From contig CM034144.1 in NCBI GenBank assembly GCA_019914995.1, positions 5,611,489-5,675,488 of the forward strand: DNA of 64,000 nt. The letters are read 5' to 3'. Origin of the DNA: Acanthochlamys bracteata (lineage: Eukaryota; Streptophyta; Magnoliopsida; Pandanales; Velloziaceae). The position numbers were made by a program, and so were the translations under genes. Positions 21,464 through 32,571 of this stretch are shown here, one piece after another. Below the pieces are notes generated by a model. The model did no database searches. It saw only the letters and a list, made by a program, of their open reading frames with translations, and was not told the origin of the DNA. Position 1 is the stretch's first letter. Every line of letters begins with the position of its first letter.

Positions 21464-21828
21464 TGGAGCGTGCTTCAATATGATCGAACTCAATATGCTT
21501 TATCCAAATTTTGATTCAATTATTACTTAAAACTTAGTTTTATTTTTATACTTAAGTCATTGCAATTTTAATAAATACAAATAGAAATATCTACCACAGC
21601 TAGTGAGCTGAAAATATAAGACTCCAATTGAATTAACTTACTTCGTACATACTCGGAAGTGAGTTTCTGATAAATGAAGTTACTTAAAAAAGTGAAGGTT
21701 TTAATTAAGAAGTGCATTGAAAAGTAAGTTCTGCCCACTTAATTTGTAGTAATTGAAACACCGAAAGTAACTGTAAATTCAAATTCTTGCTGAAAACTAT
21801 GAGGTCGGGGTAACTTAAACATGCTCTA
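21464..21828. mobile_element. Possible Tourist-like element
   Basis: GGAGCGTGCTTCAATA at the left and TTAAACATGCTCTAA at the right are imperfect inverted repeats. The target duplication is unclear. The element separates the two divergent promoters at 21336 and 21913. Confidence 0.35.
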
Positions 21829-21912
21829 ATCATTGGAATCCCAGAAGAATAATAAAATTAGAGTTGAATTCTAACTCTACAACTCAAATCTCTTGCATTA
21901 CGTGTTGCTCTC

Positions 21913-21920
21913 TATAAATA
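21913..21920 (+). promoter_or_regulatory. TATA box of the 22014 gene
   Basis: TATAAATA lies 101 bp before the ATG, preceded by the pyrimidine-rich TTGCTCTC. Confidence 0.6.
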
Positions 21921-22013
21921 AACCCAAACATAGATATTGCGTACTTGAAAAATCGATCTCTTTCATAATCCTTCCAGCTCTTCGATCATCGATATCGAAT
22001 TAAATTTTATGAG

Positions 22014-22460
22014 ATGGTAGGATTATCGATCAATGTGGAAGATAAAACTGAAGCAACTCTGATCATGGTCGCAGTATGCCTTGGGGCAGCAGTGATCGTC
22101 ATGTTATTTCTCAATCTGGTTCTGCACTGCTGTTTTGAACTTCGACGCAGTAACAAGAACAGCAACCGCAACAACTGCGGCGATATTGAAAGCGGTAACG
22201 GCGGTAACAACAACATGTTAGCAATTCGGAAGACAACGTTGGAGATCATGGTTGCTGCGTTGGGGACCTTAGAGCTCAACAACGGCGGTAACAGAAGTGG
22301 TGCTGTTGCTGTTGTTGCCAGTAATAGTCACGTAGAAAACGGCGATAAAGCGAATCAACTACCTGCCGGAAAAGGAGAACATCGCGTATATATTCAGCAA
22401 GTTAACGGGGACGTAACTCACAACAACAACAACAATGAGATTGTAGAAGAACAGGTTTAG
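22014..22460 (+). CDS. Single-span membrane protein with Asn/Gly-rich tail, 148 aa
   Basis: The family is not recognised. The N-terminus is short and acidic (MVGLSINVEDKTE). One strong hydrophobic span follows (about 15-41, ATLIMVAVCLGAAVIVMLFLNLVLHCC), then a basic stop-transfer region ELRRSNKNS. The rest is hydrophilic, rich in Asn and Gly, with NNNNN near the acidic end IVEEQV. The ATLIM motif at the start of the span is shared with the 12740 protein. The predicted topology is a short N-terminus and a long polar C-terminal domain. The gene has no intron. Codon use is varied and the frame is free of low-complexity A/T, which supports a real gene. A three-codon upstream frame (22009-22020) overlaps the start codon. 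Confidence 0.65.
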   Translation: MVGLSINVEDKTEATLIMVAVCLGAAVIVMLFLNLVLHCCFELRRSNKNSNRNNCGDIESGNGGNNNMLAIRKTTLEIMVAALGTLELNNGGNRSGAVAVVASNSHVENGDKANQLPAGKGEHRVYIQQVNGDVTHNNNNNEIVEEQV

Positions 22461-22783
22461 GGAACATTAATTTTTGTTATGTGATCATAGTGCATGCTGA
22501 AGTAGTTTCTTAGTGTTAATTAGTCATTAATATATTATTACTATTATTATCAGCATTATTATTATTAGTTTATAAAAATATGGGTATTTATGTTTGTAGT
22601 TGAGCAATTACATTTAATATAAGCATTTACCTTATTTTTTCAAAATTTATTATTTCTTATAAGAGTGATTTATTTATTTGTGGAGATCGTGCACTGTCAT
22701 TAGATATCACTTCTCGATTACAAATTTTTGCTTAATTTGTCCATACCTATATTGAGATTATACTTATATAGAGATTGGACTAA

Positions 22784-23014
22784 AGGGTTGTTCAGAATTG
22801 TTTAAATAAGATATCCTTTTGAAAAAAATTACTTTTGATGGAGTTGTGAAAAATGAGCATTTTTTTAATTTAAAAATAATAAAATTACATATATAATAAT
22901 AATGTATAATTTTGTATATTTGACAAATTTAAAAAAATTAAATATAAAAATATTTGATGAGCTAGTGGGGGTGACTTTTTAGATTGGAAATAAAACGCAC
23001 TTTCAAACATACCC
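22784..23014. mobile_element. Tourist-like MITE with TAA target duplication
   Basis: Left end AGGGTTGTTCAGAATTG follows TAA; right end CTTTCAAACATACCC precedes TAA at 23015-23017. Confidence 0.62.
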
Positions 23015-23121
23015 TAAGTTATTATTTATCTAACAAAGGTAGAACTATTAAGATTGAATTTAATTATTATTGTTGTAATTATTTAATTAGAAGACTTACT
23101 TTTAGAATTTCGAAAAACTAA

Positions 23122-23350
23122 AGGAATATTTGAAGATATTTTTGAAAAAAAAGTTTTTATGAAACGCAAATTTTTAAAATTTTTTTTTAAAAATAAACTC
23201 TAATTTTAATAATAAAAAATAATAATAAGATTTTTTTTAAAACTTTCTAAATTTTAAAAAAAGTTTATAAAATATTCTAAAAAAATTATTGAAAAACTTA
23301 AAATTAAAGTTAAAATAGAAATTAAAAAATAAGTACTTTCAAACAAACTT
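23122..23350. mobile_element. Tourist-like MITE with TAA target duplication
   Basis: TAA at 23119-23121 and 23351-23353 flanks AGGAATATTTGAAG and CTTTCAAACAAACTT. Confidence 0.6.
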
Positions 23351-23769
23351 TAAATCATTCGCTATCAAACAAATACTCGCTAAAATAAAAGAATTCCATG
23401 TCCACATAATATAAAAAATAAAGCGACATTAGACCATGATTGATTTGAACATATAATTGTAGATAATGAAGTAGCATTTCCATATTCGTAATCCGTAAAA
23501 ATATAAATGAGCATTTAGAGTTATATTGTAATATATGACATTAACTCTGTAATAAAAAACTTACCAATCTTTCTATACGTCTACGACTCCCTTTTTGTTG
23601 TTTGGATAACAAAATAATAAAAAAAAAGAACAAGTAAAGGAGACGAGAATAAAATAGAGTGCAGTAGAAGAAAATGATAAAATGTACTAGCACACTATTT
23701 AGATATATTAATCAAAGTAATAAAAATAAAAAAGTAATATTATTTGGTTAGAAAAATAAAGTAAGATAT

Positions 23770-24140
23770 ATTCGCTCTCCTCACCGCTCACTAGTTGCGA
23801 TTTTCTCGACAGTTCGAATAGCTGCTCTCCAGCAGTTCTTGACAAGGTCTCTATCTCTCTGCTTCGGCAATTTTTTGTCTCTCCGTTCCGCTTGCATTTT
23901 TTGTCTTTGGCTCTCCATTTTGCTGCTTCTCTCCGCCTGCTAATTTCATTCTTTGCCATTCGATTAGCCGCTCTCCGACTGCTTTCAGGAACGACATGCA
24001 GTTCTCTTGCTCTTTGCTTCACTGGTAATTTTCATTCTCTGGCTCTCCACTCGGTTGCTTCTCTCCATCGGCAATTTTTTTTCTTCGTTGATTCCCTCCA
24101 GCTCTCCATTACGTTGTTGTCGGTTTGCAATTTCATTGTC
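23770..24140. repeat. Degenerate CT-rich repeat
   Basis: Variants of CTCTCCA..GCTGCTTCTCTCC..GGCAATTTT recur at irregular spacings (near 23822, 23914, 23968, 24044, 24104; 54-92 bp apart). The open frames on both strands here are a by-product of the repeat. Confidence 0.5.
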
Positions 24141-24976
24141 GTGCCATATAATATCCAGTACTGGTTCTAATCCCTCGACTAATTCTGGAAGACAATTTTT
24201 AACAATTCCACAAATTCAAAATTCTTTGCGAAAAAAATGAACCTGCTTGGAATCACTATAAGTTAGCTGAAATTGGCAACAACAATAAAAAAGCCAAATT
24301 AGTATCCAACAACAAAAAAGTCTATTTACATTAATAGTGAAAAAAATTGAAATTTTATTTCCTATGACATGCATGATGCATCTAGTTGAATGAGTCAACA
24401 TTCATTCTTATCGTCTGCTTGTATGAGTCTCTTTACTTCTTTACGTGATTGAGTAAACTTCCATACTTTGTGGATGTGGCTTTTGGCTTTGGTTGATTTA
24501 ATAATAGGTCAATGTATAATTTTGATCTTTGGCTATGCAAAACTGTAAAATATTTTACTACTAGTATTTGTCTCTAGCTCTCTGTAAGGTTGAGTCATTG
24601 AGTCCTGTTGCTGGAGACTGTTGTGCCTGTTAGGACAATAGTATTTAGAAATAAAATAGCTTGTAGCAATAATATATACCTGTCCATTAGCATTTTAACC
24701 TACCCTTTTTCCTTTCTCATTTTATTGTATAGGTTCCTAAATCCCGAAGGACCTTTTAAAGTAATGATGCAATTCACAATTACATGCATTTTTCTAGTTC
24801 ATGAAACTGAATTTTGGTGTGAGGTAAATGAATCACAATCCTAATATCTAGGAATATATTCATTTTGTTTATAAAGATTAAGAGAGTCTTTCTGTGATTG
24901 TGGTGTCTTAGATGTTTTCTTATTTTTCAATTTAATGAGAATTAGGGATAACATACATCTAGCTGTTATTACAAGT

Positions 24977-24981
<5 letters not shown>

Positions 24982-25016
<35 letters not shown>
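24982..25016. repeat. (AT)n microsatellite
   Basis: About 35 bp of uninterrupted alternating A and T. Confidence 0.95.
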
Positions 25017-25020
<4 letters not shown>

Positions 25021-25937
25021 GACCTTCAACACATCTTTAGCATTTTGAGATGTATATACAAATACCATTAATATACAAATAGATCTTCTACTTCTGAAAC
25101 GAGCAGGACTAGGGCTTGTGCAAGCTTCTTCATCGAGCAATTGTTGTTGTGCACATTGTTTTGCAGGATTCACATATTCTAGAAAGAAATTTTGATATGT
25201 TAGAATCTATCATGAAAGAGTATAGTCCAATATTTATAAAATATGAGAGGGTTGAAAATCTTAGATTTCATAATAGGTGAACAAGTGGTTTGAGGAAGGT
25301 CAAGAAGATAAAGCTTATAGAGAAGGTTATATGGTCGTAGTTGTCTTTCAATTAGTGCCCCTTTTGTAAAATTAAGCAAGAAAAACTTTCTTACCTAAAG
25401 TTGTCCTTGTTCATGTTAAAACTCCTAGAAGAGAAATTTCAATTTCAGATACTTATTTGATAAAGTTGAAAATTACGGGATTTCAAAAAGGTTTCTAATT
25501 TTGTAATCTTAGCTTCTTGCAAGACATATATTTGGATTTAAACTGGATGGACTACGTTAAGAGGTCCTCATCTCAAATCTTCTTTAATGCTTTCTAAAGC
25601 ATGATCTAACAAAAAACAATAGAAGAAAGTTGAATCTTAAGGATGTTAGGGAGTAACTAATACAGTTATACTACCTGGACAAAGTTTCTTTATGTTAATG
25701 TTTTCCAAAAACAGCATGGTGTTGGTTCTGCAGTTTACTAGCTTGTTTGATTAGAATTACCTGGTGCTTTTGTCTACATTGTGAATACTACAATTACTAT
25801 GCAAAATTAAACCTGAGAATACAAAATCCATTATAGATATAACGATAAACTTAGCAAGATCAACGAATATGCACTTACCTGAATAAGTTTTTTGAATATA
25901 TAGCAGCAACTAATCAGGGTCTAAAGTCCTTGAAACA

Positions 25938-28610
25938 TCAATATTGGTTGTCATAGAATCGAACAATTGGAATGTGCTGGACTTTGAGGTGATCAGGGCC
26001 TGTGTTCTTTTGAAGTTTCTGGAAAAATACTTCAGGCATATCAAGCAGGTGCAGCTCCCTGAGTCTAGCTTCCTCAATGCCTAGGGGCACTGCTTCCAAC
26101 TGAGTACAACCCCTGATGTACATCTTGCGGAGGTTAAGCATTGGTCCTTCAAAGATGACATAGTTTAGATTCTCTAGTTCTTCAAGATCTAATACCCTCA
26201 ACTTCTGAAACCTATCTTTCTTGCAGCATAATCTGACTCCATCATAAGCACGGATCAGTGTCAGCTCAACCAGATTTGGCAAACTTTCCAGAATTGCAAT
26301 GGAACCTTCTTTCAATTTCGACCACCTTAAGCGCATCCTGGCTAGGTTGTTGAGACAGCCAATCCATTCAGGGAGAGTATTCAATGGTCCTCTCAAGTAT
26401 AAACGTTGAATGCATGGTGGCGGATCTGACAATGATTCTAAATTCAGAATTTCCTCCTTACTAATTGCTGAAACAGAAAGAGATTCAAGGTCTCTCATCT
26501 TCTGGACAGCAGCACAAAGATCTTTGTCATCAATACTTCTCATCTGCACAATCCCAAGCCGTTTTAGTTGAGTGAGATTCCCCAGCTCTCGAATTATTCC
26601 TGTATCATGATCAGCCTTTGCATAGGAAAGCTTCTGAAGTTCTTTCAAGCGCCCAATTCCACAAGGCACATTCACACCGTTTATGTCATAGAAGGTCGGG
26701 TGGCGGCCAGCTGTGTAGTAATATGCGAGGAGATGGCGAAGGTTTTGGAGCTTCAGGATACTTTTGGGCAGTTCTGAAACGTTGGTGCTCTTAAGGTCCA
26801 GCGTCTCTAGATTTTTGAGCTGCCCTAAGGTCTTGGGGAGCTTGTTGATCCTTGTCCCTCTAAGGCTTAGATACCTTAAATTATTAAGCTTCCCAAATTC
26901 TACTGGGAACTGTTCTATTGGTGCACCTTCGAGATCAAGGACCTTCAACCGTCTAAAGCCAGAGAAAATGGTGCGCAAGCAATTGGTTGATAAAGTGTTT
27001 AATCCAAACATGAAGAAAGCACGGAGATGGCACAAGCTTACATCTTTTAATTCTGTTGTATTATGGACACCAAAGCGTCTGAGTTTGCCCTGCTTTTCTG
27101 CACCTCTTCTTGCGAGTGGCGTGCTCATGAAATTCTCTTCATTCGACTTCAGCACAATGATCTCATGAATAAGATCATGGACTCTGCAGCTTCGAACTCT
27201 TCCATAATCATAATGCTCTGCCACCTGAATCATGCTCCTATCAATGAGCTGTCTGAGATAATCTCCAGCAATCATTTCCATTGTTTTCCCCTGCTCAGCT
27301 TCTATAAATCCTTCCGCCATCCATAATCGAATCAGAGTAATGCGCTTGACTGGATGATCTTTGGGGAAAAGGCTAAAATACAAGATACCTGACTTGAGGG
27401 GATGAGGCAGGTCATTGTAACTCATTGACAGTATTCTCTTGATGGGCTCAAGTTTGGGATTGTTGGCTAACTCTGACCGGAGATTGTTATGCAAGGTTTT
27501 CCATTCTAGAAGCCTGACATTCCTAGACAGGAGGCCTCCTATGGTGACAATTGCCAGTGGCAGGCCATCACATATGCCAACTATGTCACGTGCTGTATCT
27601 TCTAGCTCTGGGGGACAAATTTGGTCTGTGATAGTTCGAAAGGCCTTCTTACAGAAGAGGGACCAGGCTTTGGTGGGCGGTAAAGGGTGCAGTTGGTAGA
27701 CATAAGCAGATGATTCTAAGCATGAATCACTCACATCATTATTTGTAGTTGTGACAAGAATTCGACTACCATGGTTGTTATCAGGTAATGCATACTTTAA
27801 ATACATCCATGCCTCTACACACACATCATCAAGAACAACTACGAACCTTTTATCTTGAAGAAAGCGGCTGATTATCTCTATCAGCTGAATGATTTCCATC
27901 ATATCAATTCTTTCAGGCAGGGGTTCGACCAATTCATCAAAAAATTGGATTATGATGACCCTCAGTATGTCAGCAATAGCAAATGATTGAGTCAAAGTGA
28001 TCCACGCGTGGCATTTGAACCAGGCCCTGACGGTTTCATTTCTGTAGACTTTCCGAACTAGAGTGGTCTTGCCCAATCCACCCATGCCGACCACTGAAAT
28101 CATCTTCAGCTGTAGATCTTCCATTGTTAACCACATAATTAAGTCTTCTCTAGGTTCTTCTATTCCAACTAGCTCGGCTTCATTAACGAAAACAGCCTCC
28201 ACATGACCATGCAGCTGATCTCTTACACTTTCTGAGGTTGGAACGTCACCAACTGAAGTCAAATTGTACATATTTCTCCTTTGTGAGATGTCGTAGAGCT
28301 GGGCTTTGATCTCGTCGATCTCGTTAATCTCCTCGATCTCCTCGATCGAAGTTCTAATATGGAGGTTGAACTCGTCAAGAACGTCCTCAATATCATTTGC
28401 TAATTCTCTCACCTGCCTTATCCATGTCTTCATGCCAGCTTTCTGATCTTCATCGGCTTCTGCTTCTGTCATGGATGATTTTATGCTCTCCAACTTATCT
28501 TTGATGTTTGCTTCTGCTTCTGCTTCTGTCATGGATGATTTTATGCTCTCCAACTCATCTTTGATGTTTCTAACTCCTGTCTCCACCCTAGCCAGAAGCT
28601 GCTCCTCCAT
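25938..28610 (-). CDS. CC-NB-ARC-LRR (CNL) disease-resistance protein, RPM1-like, 890 aa
   Basis: An intracellular immune receptor: it senses pathogen effectors or guarded host proteins and triggers defence. One exon. An Rx-type coiled coil (1-140) carries an EDVID-like DIEDVLDEF (73-81). The NB-ARC has P-loop GMGGLGKTT (175-183), Walker B FVVVLDDV (256-263), GSRILVTTT (281-289), GLPLA (349-353), RNBS-D-like YFSLFP (about 411-416) and VHD in place of MHD (477-479), a common tolerated variant. About 350 residues of leucine-rich repeats follow (LDLEGAPIEQFP onward). All nucleotide-binding motifs are intact, so it looks functional. Two oddities: a 20-residue tandem duplication (15-34 and 35-54), and a short start lacking about 20 residues usual before helix 1 of RPM1-like proteins. 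No MADA-type N-terminal motif is visible. It stands alone, not in a visible cluster. Confidence 0.93.
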   Translation of the reverse strand: MEEQLLARVETGVRNIKDELESIKSSMTEAEAEANIKDKLESIKSSMTEAEADEDQKAGMKTWIRQVRELANDIEDVLDEFNLHIRTSIEEIEEINEIDEIKAQLYDISQRRNMYNLTSVGDVPTSESVRDQLHGHVEAVFVNEAELVGIEEPREDLIMWLTMEDLQLKMISVVGMGGLGKTTLVRKVYRNETVRAWFKCHAWITLTQSFAIADILRVIIIQFFDELVEPLPERIDMMEIIQLIEIISRFLQDKRFVVVLDDVCVEAWMYLKYALPDNNHGSRILVTTTNNDVSDSCLESSAYVYQLHPLPPTKAWSLFCKKAFRTITDQICPPELEDTARDIVGICDGLPLAIVTIGGLLSRNVRLLEWKTLHNNLRSELANNPKLEPIKRILSMSYNDLPHPLKSGILYFSLFPKDHPVKRITLIRLWMAEGFIEAEQGKTMEMIAGDYLRQLIDRSMIQVAEHYDYGRVRSCRVHDLIHEIIVLKSNEENFMSTPLARRGAEKQGKLRRFGVHNTTELKDVSLCHLRAFFMFGLNTLSTNCLRTIFSGFRRLKVLDLEGAPIEQFPVEFGKLNNLRYLSLRGTRINKLPKTLGQLKNLETLDLKSTNVSELPKSILKLQNLRHLLAYYYTAGRHPTFYDINGVNVPCGIGRLKELQKLSYAKADHDTGIIRELGNLTQLKRLGIVQMRSIDDKDLCAAVQKMRDLESLSVSAISKEEILNLESLSDPPPCIQRLYLRGPLNTLPEWIGCLNNLARMRLRWSKLKEGSIAILESLPNLVELTLIRAYDGVRLCCKKDRFQKLRVLDLEELENLNYVIFEGPMLNLRKMYIRGCTQLEAVPLGIEEARLRELHLLDMPEVFFQKLQKNTGPDHLKVQHIPIVRFYDNQY
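28440..28570 (-). repeat. 60-bp tandem duplication inside the CNL coiled coil
   Basis: Two adjacent 60-bp units encode NIKDELESIKSSMTEAEAEA and NIKDKLESIKSSMTEAEADE. They differ at only a few bases. The duplication keeps the frame and lengthens the first coiled-coil helix. Confidence 0.9.
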
Positions 28611-28619
28611 CTCTGATCG

Positions 28620-29370
28620 TTCTCACAAGTTTTGTGTAAAGAACTTTTAAAGTCTATCTTGGAATGAGAATCTTGCTATTTTTTTGTTTACCTCTCAAGT
28701 GAAGGTCATGTATGATTCTAATGGCCTGCCATACTATCTGCTACCTACCATAGTTTGTATTGATCCTGTAGATTGAGAGTTACCAAGTATGATGAGATAT
28801 ATTCTTTCTCAGATCCTTTGGTAATACATCTATTTAACAGTTTTATCCGAATTAGTCTTGCTGATTTATTCTTGTATATAATTCTCTAGGATTTCAGATT
28901 GGCTCACTTCTAATATCTCCATTTTTTAAAAATGCAAAACTGTGAATTAGTTATTTTAAATATCTCCGTCTAAGATTACAAGTTCTTCCATCAGAGGCTT
29001 AGAGCTATGACCTGTGTTCGCGATTCATATTCTACACTTAAATAGTAAGAGTATGTGATGCAGATATGATTGCTTTTGTTCAATCAATAGCAAGGTTTTC
29101 CATATCTTATTATATATAGACTAAAGACCAGAAGCCATTATTAATTGCTTAGAACTTGACTTATTTCCTCAAGTAAATTCCGAAGAATGCATTTCTTCTG
29201 CAAGTTGCATAAGTGAAAGTCCTTTCATAAAGACTTCTCAAGATTTTGATCCTTTGCATGATAATCTTTTATATTGATAGGTACATCTAACAACTGTATT
29301 TATCTGATATCTATACTAAAATAGGATTTCAACACCGTCTGGCATTGTATTTAAAGAGTTTTTGTTTCCA
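28620..29370. other. Upstream region of the CNL gene
   Basis: No gene was seen. It would hold the CNL promoter (minus strand). No single clear TATA box can be tied to the start. Confidence 0.4.
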
Positions 29371-29377
29371 ACTTTTA

Positions 29378-29607
29378 GGGCGTGTTTACCAACACCCTAA
29401 AACTCCACTTTTCTTAAACTCATTTTCAACATAAAATACATACAAAAATTAAAATAATTTTTTTATCAATAAAATTTTTTTTTAAATTTTAAATTTAAAA
29501 CTTACTAGAAATATATAATTAATATAAATATTATTTTTTATTAAATATTTTTAATTTTTAAATTTATTTTCTAAAAACTCCACTTCCACCTCAAAGTAAA
29601 CACGTCC
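29378..29607. mobile_element. Tourist-like MITE with TTA target duplication
   Basis: TTA at 29375-29377 and 29608-29610 flanks GGGCGTGTTTACCAACACC and CCTCAAAGTAAACACGTCC, good inverted repeats. Length 230 bp. Confidence 0.75.
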
Positions 29608-29614
29608 TTAATTT

Positions 29615-29800
29615 CATTTTTTAATAAATTTTAAGATATTTTATAAATTTATTTAAAATTTTAAAATATTAAAAAATAATAATTTTATTTAAAATTTATT
29701 TATTATTATTTTTTTATAAAAACTTATTTTTAAAAAAATAATTAAAATATTTTTTATTTCAGAAATATTTTATTTTATGAACACTTCCAAACGTTCACAT
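29615..29800. mobile_element. MITE remnant directly beside the previous one
   Basis: The AT-rich interior is shared with the abundant family and the right end is TTTATGAACACTTCCAAACG. The left end is lost, probably cut by the neighbouring insertion. Confidence 0.4.
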
Positions 29801-30019
29801 CTTTTTTCCATAGCTCTGATTGGACCCACTTGTTGAAACTTCAATATTAATTTTGAAGATAATAATAATTAAGATTTATAATTTGTAAATTAGGATGGAC
29901 TAATTTGAAATAAGTTATGAAGCTTTTCACAAAGAGAATCATCATATACATAGCAAATGAATAACAAGCTATATATATGCACTGCTCTTCATCGAGAATA
30001 AGATTGTCAAATTGACTAA

Positions 30020-32020
30020 GTATGGAGACAGTACAAATATATTTCACTGAGCGTCATAATAGAGCATTGAGCGGCGAACAGAGAAAAGTAAAGTACTCGA
30101 TAGCCGCATCTTATTGCCGCTCATCGAACACAGAAAAATTCGAGATCGTGATTATCTTTCACTTTTCAAAAACGACTTCAAAGATGATACAGATTCCATT
30201 TGAGCTCCAACTTCTTATTAAGGTTAGAACAACATGCAAACTACAAAATTGATCTAATAGCCCATCAGTTCACGATCAACACAATATTAGAAAAATTATG
30301 GAAGGATGAAAGAAAATTCGAAAATAGTGAGCTGTAGAATTCAGGCATTGCTGGAATAATTTTTCAAATAAAATTCGATTAAGAATTCGTCATCCATTTG
30401 AAGCAAAATTTTGAAACTTACTGACCATCTTATCAACAAGTCCACACTAAGTGTTCATCAAATCGGCATCTAAACAACTCTAAAAAAAGCATGGAAGATT
30501 GGTATGCATTATCTATATCTAAGCTCAAAAATCAAATTTCAGTTCTTATTCAAGAAGAGTTCACTGATTAAGCTATAAGGAGTTTTATTAGCATGCACTA
30601 TCATATTGCAATCATATATTACACTACAAGGTGAAATCATCTACTACAACCATACATCATTTCTCCTACTGATAGAAAAGAAGTCAAAGACATAGAGCAT
30701 CTTTAGAAAAAGATTTCAAATCTCATATCATCATTGATCACAGCAACACATGTAGAAGCTACTCTTGATTCAATTCGCAAACATGCTTTATTGAAGAACA
30801 AGTTCAAATATTGAATCTAAGAACAAGATCTAGAATACTCGAAGCTACAACGAGCATTACAAGCCATAGGAAGAAATCCAAGCCAATCAATAAATTTAAC
30901 GTGAGAAATTCAAATAGCATACAACTTCACACCAGAAATTTGAATTGAATTAATGGGGGGCCACACCAAACAAGAAATTTCAAATTCGAACAAGTGAGTG
31001 CACAAGCAAGCGGGAGTTTCAAATTCACACCGGCTGAATTCAATACTTATGAAAATCGCAATCTTGGTGTAGCTAATCAAAATTAAATGCTAGATGATGG
31101 TCAACAGAAGGTCTAATGGATATTCTTACAACAACTTTCAATAGCTCTAGTCTCAAGTGTAAAGAAAAGTCCCAATAGAAATTATTTCGAGAACTGTAGC
31201 AGACGAGGAACCTTCAATGGGAAGATTTCTAATGGAAAGATTTCAGAAGCTCAAGCCTGTAAGAAGAAAACATACAAACAGAAGAATCAGACAAGGAAAT
31301 AACAGAGAAAAAAATAGAAAGTAGAAGAGAACCATAAAATACATTAAGAATACATATAAGAAAGAAAAGCTTCACAGAGTCAAGATGTTACTAGTTCTCT
31401 CTGTCAGAGCATATTAAGAGAATATCTTTAGGCATTCCATTTTGATCTTCTCATATTACTTACATTGAGTTTAATTTGTAATGAGATTAATTTTGTGCTC
31501 AACTAGTGATTCTAACTTTCATCGCAATATAAAGATTAAGTGTTTGGAGCACTTGGAGAGTGCACTTGGTTAAGCCTAGGTTAAAAATCACTTATCGTAT
31601 AAGTTAGCTATTAAGGTGCAAGCGGAGAGATTTGGTGAAAAATAGGAGATTACGTTGGCTCTTCTCGAGGAGAGAACTGGTTGAGGTAAGGGTGCTGCTT
31701 AGTTAAGCACATTGACTTGGTATTATAGCTCTTTAAAATATTTGTGAATTTTCACTCTTGACAAAAAATGACAGTGAATGTAAGCAAATAGATTTGCCGA
31801 ACCACGTAAACTCTTACTTTGCTCTACTGTAATATTTGCTTGAACTTTTGTGTTCTTTAAAATCTCACTGACATTAATAACAATTGTCTTTCAAAAATTA
31901 TCCTATATATAGCCGATTATTTCTCTGCTACTTGTAGAAAAATTTATGTTCGAATTTTTTTTATATCAACTCAATCACCTCTTCCTTCTGGGTTGATATT
32001 GCAGGTTGCACTAGCACAAC
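30020..32020 (+). mobile_element. LTR-retrotransposon-like remnant (fossil; possibly a Copia-type LTR)
   Basis: The composition changes here: less A/T-rich, no MITEs, no host exon. Near the right end are stretches that resemble the 3' part of long Copia-type LTRs, such as TTAAGCCTAGGTTAAAAATC and GCCGAACCACGTAAAC, then a pyrimidine-rich region and GGTTGATATTGCAGGTTGCA. No gag or pol coding region is recognisable, so it is a broken fragment or solo LTR. Borders are approximate and the family call is from memory. Confidence 0.35.
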
Positions 32021-32571
32021 ACATTGTTTCTAATTTGAAGGTCATTATACTTGAGATCCCTATCAAAAATACACCAACAATTAATTATCAAGATATACTC
32101 GTTATTCTTTTCTTCTAATTTCTCTTAGAAACAGAAAATAGTAACACAACTAACAATTTTAATCAAAATATTAAGAGAGGTACGCATTACATAAACTAAC
32201 AACACATTAATTTGCCAACTGTTCAGAGTAATAATAATAGTGCTGCTGCAGCTTATCACATTGCTTATCCAATAGCCACTACTGCAAGTGATGGTGATCA
32301 TAAAGGTTAGCGGATAGCAAATTTGACAAGTTTGTGTTTAAGTATTTATTATACGTCTTCTTATTTGAGTGAATGTTTGGTGTCTCATTTTCATTTATAA
32401 CTAACATGGAGTTAATCATAATGAAGGCCATATATGTATATGCAAGTTTTTTTTTATGTTTATAGTTCTTCATATTGATTATTTATGTCATTTGTATATT
32501 GATTATATATATTGAAAAGTTTTTAGAAAGGATGTGGAGAGTTATTTTTACTAAGATTCTGCGAAATAGTA

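Larger units (their letters stand above)
23351..25930. other. Intergenic DNA downstream of the resistance gene
   Basis: No gene could be named. It includes a pyrimidine-rich degenerate repeat (23770-24140) and an (AT)n run (24982-25016). On the minus strand near 25085-25190 there is a short protein-like stretch (YVNPAKQCAQQQLLDEEAC) that may be a gene or transposon fragment. Confidence 0.35.

Noticed and set aside
23708-24022. Arg/Lys/Glu-rich open frame on the minus strand
   Set aside because: It is produced by the degenerate CT-rich repeat, with overlapping open frames on the other strand and no domain.
24841-25173. 110-codon open frame on the minus strand
   Set aside because: It contains the translated (AT)n microsatellite as a Tyr-Ile run. 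Only the first 35 residues look protein-like, and these are noted as a possible fragment.
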